From assembly GCF_009653635.1 (NCBI RefSeq), contig NZ_PPFD01000006.1, forward strand, positions 496,001 to 560,000: a DNA stretch of 64,000 nt, read 5' to 3'. A model generated the notes under the pieces. The model worked only from the letters and a program-made list of their open reading frames with translations, did no database searches and had not been told where the DNA came from. The translations under genes and the position numbers were made by a program. Positions 56,157 through 64,000 of the stretch are shown piece by piece; the stretch's first letter is position 1; every line of letters begins with the position of its first letter. Source of the DNA: Endozoicomonas sp. OPT23. GTDB lineage: Bacteria; Pseudomonadota; Gammaproteobacteria; Pseudomonadales; Endozoicomonadaceae.

Positions 56157-57278
56157 TCAGTGAATTGTTTCTAAGTATGGCTTGAATGCATCACTACTGA
56201 CAGATTCAAAGCTGCCATCCGAGTGATAGGTAAAATAAGCCGCTATGTCTTCACGATTCGCCAGTTTCAGGCCTTCCTTATCACCCAGCACCATAAACAT
56301 GGTCGCCATAGCATCAGCCTTTGCAACAGTATCTGCAATCACTGCAACTTCAGCCAGTCGTCCCATTTCAGGGTGGCCAATTCTAGGGTCAATCGTGTGG
56401 GAATATTTCTGGCCATCGACTTCATAGAAATTCAGATAATCACCTGATGTTGCCACGGCTTTGTCCGTTAATGAAATCAGTGCCGGTAATTCATCGCCTG
56501 CTATGGCAGAACCTCGAATTAACAGAAGCCATTGTGAACCATCAGGCTTAAATCCGGACAGTTTAACTTCACCGCCAATCTCGACCATATAATTGGTGAT
56601 ACCTTTTGACTCCAGCAAAGCAGCCACTCTGTCAACGCCATAGCCTTTGGCAATCGAACTCAGGTCAACATAAAGATCCTTACCCCGAGTCAGGGTGCCC
56701 TCTTCTTTATTGACGACAAGACTCTTATATCCAACACGTGCTCTGGCGGCATCGACATTAGACTGCTCGGGCAACTCGGCGGGATAATTTGCCAGCATCC
56801 ACTTAATGAACTCAGGCGCCTTTATATCCTGCATTTCATTACCCGCCTTTTGACCCGGTTTTCCTTTGATAGTTCTTGGCCCAAAACCCCAGACATTCAC
56901 CAGAGGACCCACCGTGACATCGTAGGCTCCGCCAGAAAGTCTGGAGATATCCAGACTTAATTCAATCACTTCCAGTAGTTCAGGAGATGCCCTGAATGGT
57001 TTACCAACAGGATAGCCATTGAACTGCATTAGCTCAGAGTCCGGTCGATAGGTAGACATGCTGTCGTTTATCTGTTCAAGCAACTGATTAATTTCGACTT
57101 TGAGATCAGGGGCTGAGTGTTCAAAATAATTACTGCCATAAGAAATACTGTAGGTAGTGCCCATGGTTTTGCCCTGAAACTCTTTTAACTGGGGGCGCTG
57201 TACCAGCACATAAAAAACGGCCACCAGCAATACAAGGCCAGTAAAAATCGATCGTTTGTGGGATCGGGTCAACAACAC
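56157..57278 (-). CDS. apbE: FAD:protein FMN transferase ApbE
   Basis: ApbE attaches FMN covalently to threonine residues of NqrB, NqrC or RnfG. The 373-residue protein starts at GTG 57278, with CAGGAG 5 bases upstream, and has an N-terminal membrane anchor (FTGLVLLVAVFYVLVQ) in place of a lipobox. Motifs are [67 protein letters not shown] and AKADAMATMFMVLG. The open frame continues 79 codons upstream, but that DNA is the dispersed repeat and is not expected to be translated. Part of it is duplicated at 49004. Confidence 0.95.
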   Translation of the reverse strand: MLLTRSHKRSIFTGLVLLVAVFYVLVQRPQLKEFQGKTMGTTYSISYGSNYFEHSAPDLKVEINQLLEQINDSMSTYRPDSELMQFNGYPVGKPFRASPELLEVIELSLDISRLSGGAYDVTVGPLVNVWGFGPRTIKGKPGQKAGNEMQDIKAPEFIKWMLANYPAELPEQSNVDAARARVGYKSLVVNKEEGTLTRGKDLYVDLSSIAKGYGVDRVAALLESKGITNYMVEIGGEVKLSGFKPDGSQWLLLIRGSAIAGDELPALISLTDKAVATSGDYLNFYEVDGQKYSHTIDPRIGHPEMGRLAEVAVIADTVAKADAMATMFMVLGDKEGLKLANREDIAAYFTYHSDGSFESVSSDAFKPYLETIH

Positions 57279-57404
57279 AAAACTCCTGTTTGAAACCGAA
57301 AGTGGCCAATCGCCAGTGATAAGTCTAAAGAAGCCGGCGATTTTATCATCAGCCCTCTCTATAGTCATCCGACTCCTAAATGAGTACGTCACCTCATAAA
57401 GAGG

Positions 57405-57499
57405 GTAAGTACCCGGACATATGAATCCATATGTCATTTCCCCGACTACTGCGGGGAAATGACAATCTATTATTCGATTACCTGCGCCTACATACTTAC
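57405..57499 (-). repeat. Dispersed ~95-bp palindromic repeat, copy 3 (inverted)
   Basis: Read on the minus strand, the flanks GGTAATCGAATAATAGA and TGGATTCATATGTCCGGG match copies 1 and 2. The central stem is the most perfect of the three: TGTCATTTCCCCG (57432-57444) with its complement (57452-57464), loop ACTACTG. The ends are GTAAGTA and TACTTAC, terminal inverted repeats. It lies in the apbE-sdaA gap (57279-57699), which otherwise holds only the divergent promoters. Confidence 0.8.
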
Positions 57500-57699
57500 A
57501 AACTCTCACCGCCATAGTATTCCTTTAGTATTAACGAATACACATTTGTTTCTTATTGGAAATTTTTGTCTTGATATGAAAACAAGGCATTGATAATCTG
57601 AACAGGTGTCATCCGTTTTTGATCAGCCAATAGTTTCATCTGTTTAAGATGTATAAAAAAACAGTTATGTAATAAAAGACAGCAATGGCAGGGCAGGCA

Positions 57700-59067
57700 A
57701 TGGGACTGAGCATATTTGACCTGTTTAAAATAGGAATTGGTCCTTCTTCATCGCATACCATGGGTCCCATGGTAGCTTCCAACCGCTTTATCAATGACCT
57801 GGATAGCCGCGCACAGTTACTCTCTGTCCACTCGATTCGCATAGATCTTTATGGTTCGCTGGCATTAACAGGTAAAGGTCACTGCACTGATACCGCAGTT
57901 CTTCTTGGCTTACAGGGTGAACAACCAGAGTTGGTTGACCCTGACAAAGTGCCAGGAATCATTGAACAGACCATTCAGAATCAAAAGCTGAAGCTTTCTG
58001 ACTCACACACGGTTGATTTTGATTACGACACCGATTTCCACTTTCATGAAGCTGTTTTTCTGGCTGAGCACCCTAATGGCATTGAATTCACTGCCTTTGA
58101 CCGCATGAAAAAGCCACTGCTCAACCAAACCTATTTCTCCATTGGTGGCGGCTTTGTTCTGCACAAGGATGAAATGACGGTAGCCACCAGCCAACAAAGC
58201 AAACCTCTGCCCTACCCTTTTGACAATGCCGAACAACTGCTGGAACTGGGGAAGAAACACCAGCTAACCATTGCCGAGATTGTGCTTGAGAATGAACGTC
58301 AGCTGACGGCCAGCAACACCATCACCAGGGACCTGTTGAACATCTGGTCAGTAATGGAACAGTCCATAGAGCGTGGCTGTATACAGACCGGTGTATTACC
58401 AGGAAAGCTTCAGGTGCAACGGCGTGCAGCCAACATATTTAAAACTCTTAGTCATTCCACCTCTGATGACCAACTAGCTGTGCTGGACTGGGTCAATCTT
58501 TTTGCCCTGGCAGTCAATGAAGAGAATGCGGCCGGCGGCCGTATAGTCACCGCACCCACCAATGGCGCTGCCGGTGTTATTCCGGCCGTACTGGCTTACT
58601 ACGACCGGTTTGTAAAAGGCAGTAATGAAAAGGGTATTGAAACCTTTTTAGCCACCGCTGCAGCCATCGGCATGCTTTATAAAAAGAATGCGTCTATTTC
58701 TGCAGCAGAAGTAGGCTGTCAGGGCGAGATAGGTGTTGCCTGTTCAATGGCCGCAGGAGCACTCTGTGCGGTGCTCGGGGGAGACAACGAGCAAGTTGAA
58801 AATGCCGCAGAGATTGGTATGGAACACAACCTTGGGCTAACCTGCGACCCTGTCGACGGGTTGGTACAGGTTCCCTGTATTGAGCGAAATACCATGGGGG
58901 CAGTAAAAGCCATCAATGCCGCCCGTCTTGCTCTACAAGGCACAGGGCAACATCAGGTTTCTCTCGATAACGTGATTAAAACCATGCATCAAACCGGCAT
59001 GGACATGCAGGACAAATACAAAGAAACCGCACTGGCAGGGCTGGCTGTTAACGTCGTCGTTTGTTGA
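57700..59067 (+). CDS. sdaA: L-serine ammonia-lyase (iron-sulfur type)
   Basis: SdaA converts L-serine to pyruvate and ammonia with a [4Fe-4S] cluster. From ATG 57700 it is 455 residues, like E. coli SdaA (454), beginning [23 protein letters not shown] 57685 is an alternative. The substrate/cluster motifs are [42 protein letters not shown] and [18 protein letters not shown], supplying the three Cys ligands. It is followed by gcvP on the same strand after 148 bases, so glycine cleavage and serine degradation genes are adjacent. Confidence 0.96.
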   Translation: MGLSIFDLFKIGIGPSSSHTMGPMVASNRFINDLDSRAQLLSVHSIRIDLYGSLALTGKGHCTDTAVLLGLQGEQPELVDPDKVPGIIEQTIQNQKLKLSDSHTVDFDYDTDFHFHEAVFLAEHPNGIEFTAFDRMKKPLLNQTYFSIGGGFVLHKDEMTVATSQQSKPLPYPFDNAEQLLELGKKHQLTIAEIVLENERQLTASNTITRDLLNIWSVMEQSIERGCIQTGVLPGKLQVQRRAANIFKTLSHSTSDDQLAVLDWVNLFALAVNEENAAGGRIVTAPTNGAAGVIPAVLAYYDRFVKGSNEKGIETFLATAAAIGMLYKKNASISAAEVGCQGEIGVACSMAAGALCAVLGGDNEQVENAAEIGMEHNLGLTCDPVDGLVQVPCIERNTMGAVKAINAARLALQGTGQHQVSLDNVIKTMHQTGMDMQDKYKETALAGLAVNVVVC

Positions 59068-59104
59068 TTGATACATTCAGCTTCCTGCCACGCCAAATAA
59101 TAAA

Positions 59105-59129
59105 TGCGAGATGACGTTTTAGTCTCGCA
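59105..59129. other. Hairpin between sdaA and gcvP
   Basis: TGCGAGA (59105-59111) pairs with TCTCGCA (59123-59129) across an 11-base loop. An A-run follows on the plus strand, so it is not a plus-strand terminator; it may stabilise the mRNA. I see no glycine riboswitch in this gap. Confidence 0.4.
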
Positions 59130-59215
59130 ACAAAAAATACTAAAAAATCATGAGCACAACATTAAGACCAACGACTGTCAGCATCCACCGGACAGTCCGT
59201 AACGAAGGTAGCACT

Positions 59216-62098
59216 ATGTCTGCTGAGCAACAGGCTGGCCAGTCATTCAGCCAAAGCCGTACATTTACTGACCGACACATCGGGCCTGACCACACTCAAC
59301 AAAGAGCCATGCTCAGTGCTCTTGGTCAGAATTCATTAGCAAGCCTGATTGACCAGACTGTTCCGGAAACTATCCGTTCTGCGCAGCCACTGGCTCTGCC
59401 GGAAGGCCTTTCCGAAGTCGATGCTCTGAGCGAGCTTAAAAAGCTGGCCAGTCAGAACACTGTCAATAAATCCTATATTGGCATGGGTTATTACAACACC
59501 CATGTTCCGGGCGTGATTCTGAGAAATGTGCTGGAAAACCCGGGTTGGTACACGGCCTACACGCCTTACCAGCCGGAAATATCTCAGGGCAGACTGGAAG
59601 CACTGCTGAACTTCCAGCAAATGATCATCGACCTGACCGGCATGGAAGTGGCCAATGCCTCCCTGCTGGATGAAGCTACAGCCGCAGCAGAAGCCATGGC
59701 GCTCTGTCGTCGCAGCAACCGCAGCAAGAACCAGGTGTTTTTTGTGGCTGACGATGTCCATCCACAAACCATTGATGTCATCAAAACCCGCGCTGAATAC
59801 ATGGGCATTCCGGTCGTTGTGGGTAACCCTGTCAGCGAGCTGGACAAGCATGAAATCTTTGCGGCCCAGTTACAGTATCCTGGCAGCTACGGTCATATCA
59901 CTGATCTGCCGTCTATCATTGCCGGTGCCAAGGCACAGAAAGCCATGGTGTCTGTCGCCACTGATCTGATGGCATTGATGTTGCTGAAATCACCGGGCGA
60001 ACTGGGTGCCGATATTGCGCTTGGCAGCAGTCAACGCTTTGGTGTGCCTATGGGCTTTGGTGGCCCACACGCTGCCTTCTTTGCCACCAGTGAAAAGCTT
60101 AAGCGTTCTATTCCTGGCCGTATTATTGGTGTCTCTGTTGATAGCCGTGGTAATCAGGCTTACCGCATGGCGATGCAGACCCGCGAGCAACATATACGTC
60201 GGGAAAAAGCGACATCCAATATTTGTACGGCTCAGGCCTTGTTGGCTAACATGGCTGCTTTCTATGCGGTTTATCATGGCCCGGAAGGCCTCAAGTCCAT
60301 CGCCCAGCGCATTCACCGCCTGACCACTGTCCTGTATCGTGGCCTCTCAACACTGGGCATTCAGTGCAACAGCAGTTTCTTTGATACGCTGACTCTGAAT
60401 GTTGGCAGTCAGCAGTCCGCTATTTACCAGCGAGCTCTTAATTCCGGCTGTAACCTTCGCCGCATTTCCCATGATCGCCTTGGTATCAGTCTCGATGAGA
60501 CCACCACAGCACAAGATGTAAACCAGCTGTTTAATGTCATTCTTGGTCCTGGCGCCGATCTCGACATATACGAAATCGACCAGCAACTGACGGTGTTTGG
60601 CATTAAACCTGAACAGTTGAGAGAAGATGCGGTTCTTCAGCACCCGACATTTAACCGTTACCATTCAGAAACCGATATGCTCCGTTATCTGAAGCGCCTG
60701 GAGAACAAGGACTACTCACTGACCCACGGCATGATTCCTCTGGGTTCCTGCACCATGAAGCTGAATGCCACCGCCGAGATGATTCCGGTGTCATGGCCCG
60801 AGTTTGCCAACATTCACCCTTTTGCTCCGGTGAATCAATTAAATGGTTACCAGACCATGATCAGGGAGCTTGAAACATCACTTGAAGAGATCACTGGCTA
60901 CGACAAAATCTCCATGCAACCCAATTCCGGCGCTCAGGGAGAATACGCAGGTCTGCTGGCGATTCGTAACTACCAGAAAGACAATGGTCAGGAACAGCGG
61001 GATATTTGTCTGATTCCATCATCAGCACATGGCACCAATCCTGCCTCTGCTGCCATGGTTGGCCTGAAAGTAGTCGTGGTTGATTGTGATGTAAACGGCA
61101 ATGTCGATGTTGAGGACCTGAAAGCAAAGGCTAAGAAGCACAGTGATCAGCTTTCCACCCTGATGATCACCTACCCGTCCACTCACGGTGTTTACGAAGA
61201 GCGCATCTGTGAAATATGCGACATTGTCCATCAGCATGGTGGCCAGGTGTATATGGATGGCGCCAATATGAACGCGCTTGTGGGCATCGCCAAACCGGGT
61301 AAGTTCGGTTCCGATGTTTCGCACCTGAATCTGCACAAAACCTTCGCCATTCCACACGGCGGTGGTGGTCCGGGCATGGGTCCCATTGGTGTCAGAAGTC
61401 ACCTTGCTGCTTACCTGCCAGATCACAGTGTCAGCCCGGTTGTGGATAACAAAACAGGTCTGGGTGCGGTATCTGCTGCCCAGTACGGCAGTGCTTCCAT
61501 TCTGCCTATCAGTTATCTCTATATAAAAATGCTGGGAACAGCAGGTCTACAGAAATCCAGTGAACTGGCCATTCTCAACGCCAACTATATGGCTGAACAG
61601 CTGGCAGGCCATTACGACATTCTTTATCGCGGCCGCAATGATCGTGTCGCCCATGAGTGCATTATTGATATTCGGCCACTGAAGGAAAGCAGTGGCATCA
61701 CGGAAGAAGATATTGCCAAACGACTGATGGATTATGGCTTCCATGCGCCGACCATGTCTTTCCCGGTGGCAGGCACTCTGATGATTGAACCGACAGAGTC
61801 CGAATCAAAAATGGAAATTGATCGTTTTATCAGTGCGATGATTGCTATTCGGGAAGAGATCCGCAAAGTGGAAAGTGGTGACTGGAGTAATGAAGATAAT
61901 CCTCTGATCAATGCGCCCCACACTATGGCAGATCTGGTTGAAAGTGACTGGCAGCACCCATACAGTCGCGAAGAAGCCATGTTTCCGATCAACGATACGA
62001 CAGCAAGCAAGTACTGGCCCACTGCCAACCGGATAGATAACGTTTACGGTGATCGTAACTTTATCTGCTCCTGCCCTTCTATCGACAATTATAAGTAA
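59216..62098 (+). CDS. gcvP: Glycine dehydrogenase (decarboxylating), P protein
   Basis: GcvP is the PLP decarboxylase of the glycine cleavage system and hands an aminomethyl group to the lipoyl H protein. From ATG 59216 (GAAGGT upstream) it is 960 residues, close to E. coli (957), beginning [13 protein letters not shown]. An in-frame ATG at 59150 lacks a ribosome site. Seen are [32 protein letters not shown], the [10 protein letters not shown] region, and the PLP lysine loop [18 protein letters not shown]. The two ancestral halves (N- and C-terminal) are fused as normal. gcvT and gcvH are not in the window. Confidence 0.97.
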   Translation: MSAEQQAGQSFSQSRTFTDRHIGPDHTQQRAMLSALGQNSLASLIDQTVPETIRSAQPLALPEGLSEVDALSELKKLASQNTVNKSYIGMGYYNTHVPGVILRNVLENPGWYTAYTPYQPEISQGRLEALLNFQQMIIDLTGMEVANASLLDEATAAAEAMALCRRSNRSKNQVFFVADDVHPQTIDVIKTRAEYMGIPVVVGNPVSELDKHEIFAAQLQYPGSYGHITDLPSIIAGAKAQKAMVSVATDLMALMLLKSPGELGADIALGSSQRFGVPMGFGGPHAAFFATSEKLKRSIPGRIIGVSVDSRGNQAYRMAMQTREQHIRREKATSNICTAQALLANMAAFYAVYHGPEGLKSIAQRIHRLTTVLYRGLSTLGIQCNSSFFDTLTLNVGSQQSAIYQRALNSGCNLRRISHDRLGISLDETTTAQDVNQLFNVILGPGADLDIYEIDQQLTVFGIKPEQLREDAVLQHPTFNRYHSETDMLRYLKRLENKDYSLTHGMIPLGSCTMKLNATAEMIPVSWPEFANIHPFAPVNQLNGYQTMIRELETSLEEITGYDKISMQPNSGAQGEYAGLLAIRNYQKDNGQEQRDICLIPSSAHGTNPASAAMVGLKVVVVDCDVNGNVDVEDLKAKAKKHSDQLSTLMITYPSTHGVYEERICEICDIVHQHGGQVYMDGANMNALVGIAKPGKFGSDVSHLNLHKTFAIPHGGGGPGMGPIGVRSHLAAYLPDHSVSPVVDNKTGLGAVSAAQYGSASILPISYLYIKMLGTAGLQKSSELAILNANYMAEQLAGHYDILYRGRNDRVAHECIIDIRPLKESSGITEEDIAKRLMDYGFHAPTMSFPVAGTLMIEPTESESKMEIDRFISAMIAIREEIRKVESGDWSNEDNPLINAPHTMADLVESDWQHPYSREEAMFPINDTTASKYWPTANRIDNVYGDRNFICSCPSIDNYK

Positions 62099-62110
62099 AC
62101 AGACCAGACA

Positions 62111-62150
62111 AGCAGGGTAAAAAGTGTGTACTCTCACTCTTTACCCTGCT
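62111..62150. terminator. Strong hairpin after gcvP
   Basis: A 16-base stem with one mismatch (62111-62126 with 62135-62150; arm AGCAGGGTAAAAAGTG) lies between the convergent gcvP and the next gene. It can act on both strands. Confidence 0.75.
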
Positions 62151-62167
62151 GCTTCATCAATGTTCCA

Positions 62168-62923
62168 TTAAACTTCAGAGGGATTGTGAAGGTATGGAAA
62201 GTGTGTCTGAGGTGATACTGGTCGAAGTTCCCCCATATCGACACCTGATTCTTCAGGCTCTGAAGGCAGCATAGAGTATTCCTGTAATTCATCAGCACTC
62301 ATTCCGTCCAAATCACAGTTCTCTACTATCTCCCCCAAATCAAAAGGTGTTTTTAATCTCTCTTCAGCTTCTTCAGCCGCTCGAAAAACATCAAACAACT
62401 CAGCTTCGGCTGGGTTATTAAGGTATGGAAAACAACTCAACGGTGAAACGGGTATAAACTCTTTATATGGACCAAGCTTTGCTGCTTTTTCCTTGTACTT
62501 TTGCACCTTTACAGGAAACTCTGCCCTATACCAACCTTCGCAAAGCATTCGACCAGCCCGCTTTACCATGTTTGGTCGTAAATCACCTTCTTCTCCGAAA
62601 TAAATATCATCCATCCATTGGTCACAGGTCTCAAATTTTTCAGGCTGAGTGCTATTTTCATCTGGTCGCCTGACACTGCCTCTGGTTATTGTTTGCAAAC
62701 TTTTAATAATGCCAAAAGAAAAATCAGCTATCGTTTTTTTAATCACCATTAAACAGTTCATGGCCTTCATTGAATTCCTGCCAACCCACCCACGAAACTC
62801 TTTCACTTTCCTGCCAAATACACAGCCACCAGAATTGACTCCAGCTGCTGCGATGTTTCTATTGCCATTCTGATATGGATGGTTCAACGGGCTGTGTCTA
62901 TCATCTGACTGCAATGTATTCAT
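62168..62923 (-). CDS. Protein of unknown function with a repeated FPYL motif
   Basis: I do not recognise this 251-residue protein. It starts at ATG 62923 with GGAGGAGGGGAG directly upstream, a very strong ribosome site. The N-terminal third is basic with a short hydrophobic stretch; the C-terminal half is acidic (AEEAEERLKTPFDLGEIVENCDLDG). The segment PVSPLSCFPYLNNPAEAE is repeated at the very C-terminus as PVSPQTHFPYLHNPSEV. Short Pro-rich repeats of this kind can be docking motifs, so a host- or partner-binding role is possible but unproven. No homologous neighbour gives a clue. Confidence 0.68.
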   Translation of the reverse strand: MNTLQSDDRHSPLNHPYQNGNRNIAAAGVNSGGCVFGRKVKEFRGWVGRNSMKAMNCLMVIKKTIADFSFGIIKSLQTITRGSVRRPDENSTQPEKFETCDQWMDDIYFGEEGDLRPNMVKRAGRMLCEGWYRAEFPVKVQKYKEKAAKLGPYKEFIPVSPLSCFPYLNNPAEAELFDVFRAAEEAEERLKTPFDLGEIVENCDLDGMSADELQEYSMLPSEPEESGVDMGELRPVSPQTHFPYLHNPSEV

Positions 62924-63362
62924 ATGCTCCCCTCCTCCTTTAAATTCAAGCCATAAATATTCACTTATATTGAAAGGGATATTCGATCAAACCGCTTAGA
63001 GATACACTGACAGAGCTGTCAATAACACTAACCATTTATTCTGCTCAGTGATTAATACAGAGGCATTGGCAACAGTGAAAAGCCTGAAACCAGAGAACAG
63101 TTAAAAACAATAATAGCTATAAAACCTGACAGACGCATAAACATCACTACACACCTTAAGGACGTCTTTGTAAGGTAAATATATCTTTATATTTTTTATC
63201 TACTGGCTTTCTGCTCTATATGGTTTCAGTCTGCGTCCATACTGCTATTCAATCGTTACTATTGCTGTCATTGCTGTCACCCATGCTGTCATTCTTCCGC
63301 TTGCCACTGCACTTTTACTCCGAAAATTGATCAAAGCTCATAATAAAACCCGGAGACAGGCA
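62924..63362. other. Intergenic stretch between divergent unknown genes
   Basis: No open frame with a ribosome site, RNA gene or strong hairpin was found. The DNA is AT-rich. The only pattern is three near copies of TGCTGTCA at about 63263-63292. It presumably holds both divergent promoters. Confidence 0.6.
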
Positions 63363-64000
63363 ATGCTAAACGGAACCCCAGCACTTGGCGCAACAGTCAA
63401 TTTGATTACACCTCATGACAAACCAGTGGGAAGAGGGCGTGGCAGGTCGAGTGGTGCTGGAAGAACTGCATCAACAGTACCTCGACCAGGCGGTCTATCA
63501 ATACAAACCGGGGGGAAACCTAAGGATATTGTAAAAACGGACATCAGCCATCGTACACCTCAGACAACATCAAAAATGCCTTCTGCAGCTTTCAGGGCTC
63601 ATGCAGAGACAGTTATCCAGGAACTGGGTAGCCTTCAATACAACAGGGAAGAACCTTTTTCAGCCTGTATTCTCATTGGCAACCAGTACAAAACATTGCT
63701 TACAAAATGCCAGGTACCCTCTGATGACTCTGAATATTTAAGATCCATATTCAGAGAAAAATTTGTTGAGTGTCTGAGCCCCCTCATTACATTCATTGAA
63801 GAAGAGATTCACTGCCAGAGAGGTCGTCTCTATCTCCACCCGCTCATTCAGGTATTTAGCCACAGCTCCATCCTGATGAAAAAAACCGGGTGGTCTCACC
63901 CGATCTTCAAAAAAGCCTCTGCCAAGTTACATGAGTTCGTACAAAAGGAACTGGAATATATTCAATTTCGTCAGAAATTCAACGACAGAAGACATCTGGA
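63363..64000 (+). CDS. Unknown protein, 3' end cut by window
   Basis: The frame is open from ATG 63363 (GGAG 8 bases upstream) to the last base, at least 212 residues, and is not complete here. The N-terminus is low-complexity and Gly/Arg/Ser-rich (GRGRGRSSGAGRT). From about residue 75 it becomes ordered and helical (AFRAHAETVIQELGSL, YLRSIFREKFVECLSPLITF, FVQKELEYIQFRQKFNDRR). No signal peptide or known domain is recognised. Together with the preceding gene it suggests the window edge enters another accessory region. Confidence 0.7.
   Translation, partial: MLNGTPALGATVNLITPHDKPVGRGRGRSSGAGRTASTVPRPGGLSIQTGGKPKDIVKTDISHRTPQTTSKMPSAAFRAHAETVIQELGSLQYNREEPFSACILIGNQYKTLLTKCQVPSDDSEYLRSIFREKFVECLSPLITFIEEEIHCQRGRLYLHPLIQVFSHSSILMKKTGWSHPIFKKASAKLHEFVQKELEYIQFRQKFNDRRHL

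Larger units (their letters stand above)
49286..56635. repeat. Tandem duplication unit B (right copy, complete)
   Basis: The unit contains the second giant gene with its leader, intact sthA, nqrM and the 3' part of apbE. Its left boundary is the TCAA joint at 49282-49285 and its right boundary is the same tetramer at 56632-56635, beyond which apbE continues as single-copy DNA. The matching TCAA before unit A is at 43365-43368. Confidence 0.9.

Noticed and set aside
57279-57515. 79-codon extension of apbE
   Set aside because: It translates the dispersed palindromic repeat and has no ribosome site. GTG 57278 has CAGGAG and gives a normal ApbE.
59068-59215. Glycine riboswitch before gcvP
   Set aside because: Only a single short stem is present; the gap is too short for the usual tandem aptamers and I saw none of their conserved core.

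Overview
The window looks like chromosome of a marine gammaproteobacterium of the Oceanospirillales, most likely an Endozoicomonas-type host associate. This is inference from gene content, including large low-complexity secreted proteins, and was not checked by search. The backbone is conserved gammaproteobacterial housekeeping DNA of moderate GC. More AT-rich accessory genes sit between its blocks. I saw no tRNA, rRNA, CRISPR array, transposase or prophage.

Layout. 1-4910 is the CNNM-transporter / ypjD / ffh neighbourhood, split by an ABM-domain gene and a secreted protein of unknown function. 4987-11850 holds an MscK-type channel, a periplasmic solute-binding protein, an alkaline phosphatase, ppnP and an unknown gene. 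12030-16910 is the rpsP-rimM-trmD-rplS ribosome/tRNA operon with a readable promoter and terminator, followed by xerD, an unknown gene and dsbC. 16948-22877 is a complete isc operon (iscR-S-U-A-hscB-hscA-fdx-iscX, minus strand). Its promoter carries a 23/25 match to the IscR type 1 box. 23063-26058 holds an unknown exported protein, cysE and trmJ, and suhB diverges from trmJ. 27278-36500 carries acuI, trkH, two unknown proteins, an NSS transporter with its 30-residue MetS-like subunit, an acyl-CoA ligase and a DUF3157 protein. 36532-43344 carries an MFS permease, aroC, prmB, smrB, a patatin and a second alkaline phosphatase.

The most unusual region is 43369-56635. A unit of about 7.4 kb, containing a giant exported protein gene (1647 and 1579 aa), sthA, nqrM and part of apbE, has been tandemly duplicated. 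The first copy then lost 1636 bp, leaving sthA and apbE remnants fused at a 5-bp microhomology. The unconstrained remnants and the last ~476 residues of the two giant proteins are still about 94-97% identical. The central ~1,100 codons have diverged to roughly half identity. That contrast points to replacement of the central part in one copy, as in antigen or toxin cassette exchange, and not to simple ageing.

57405-62098 holds sdaA and gcvP (serine and glycine breakdown). The window ends in two unknown accessory proteins, the last cut by the edge. A ~95-bp palindromic repeat occurs three times (17179, 41856, 57405), once between fdx and iscX.
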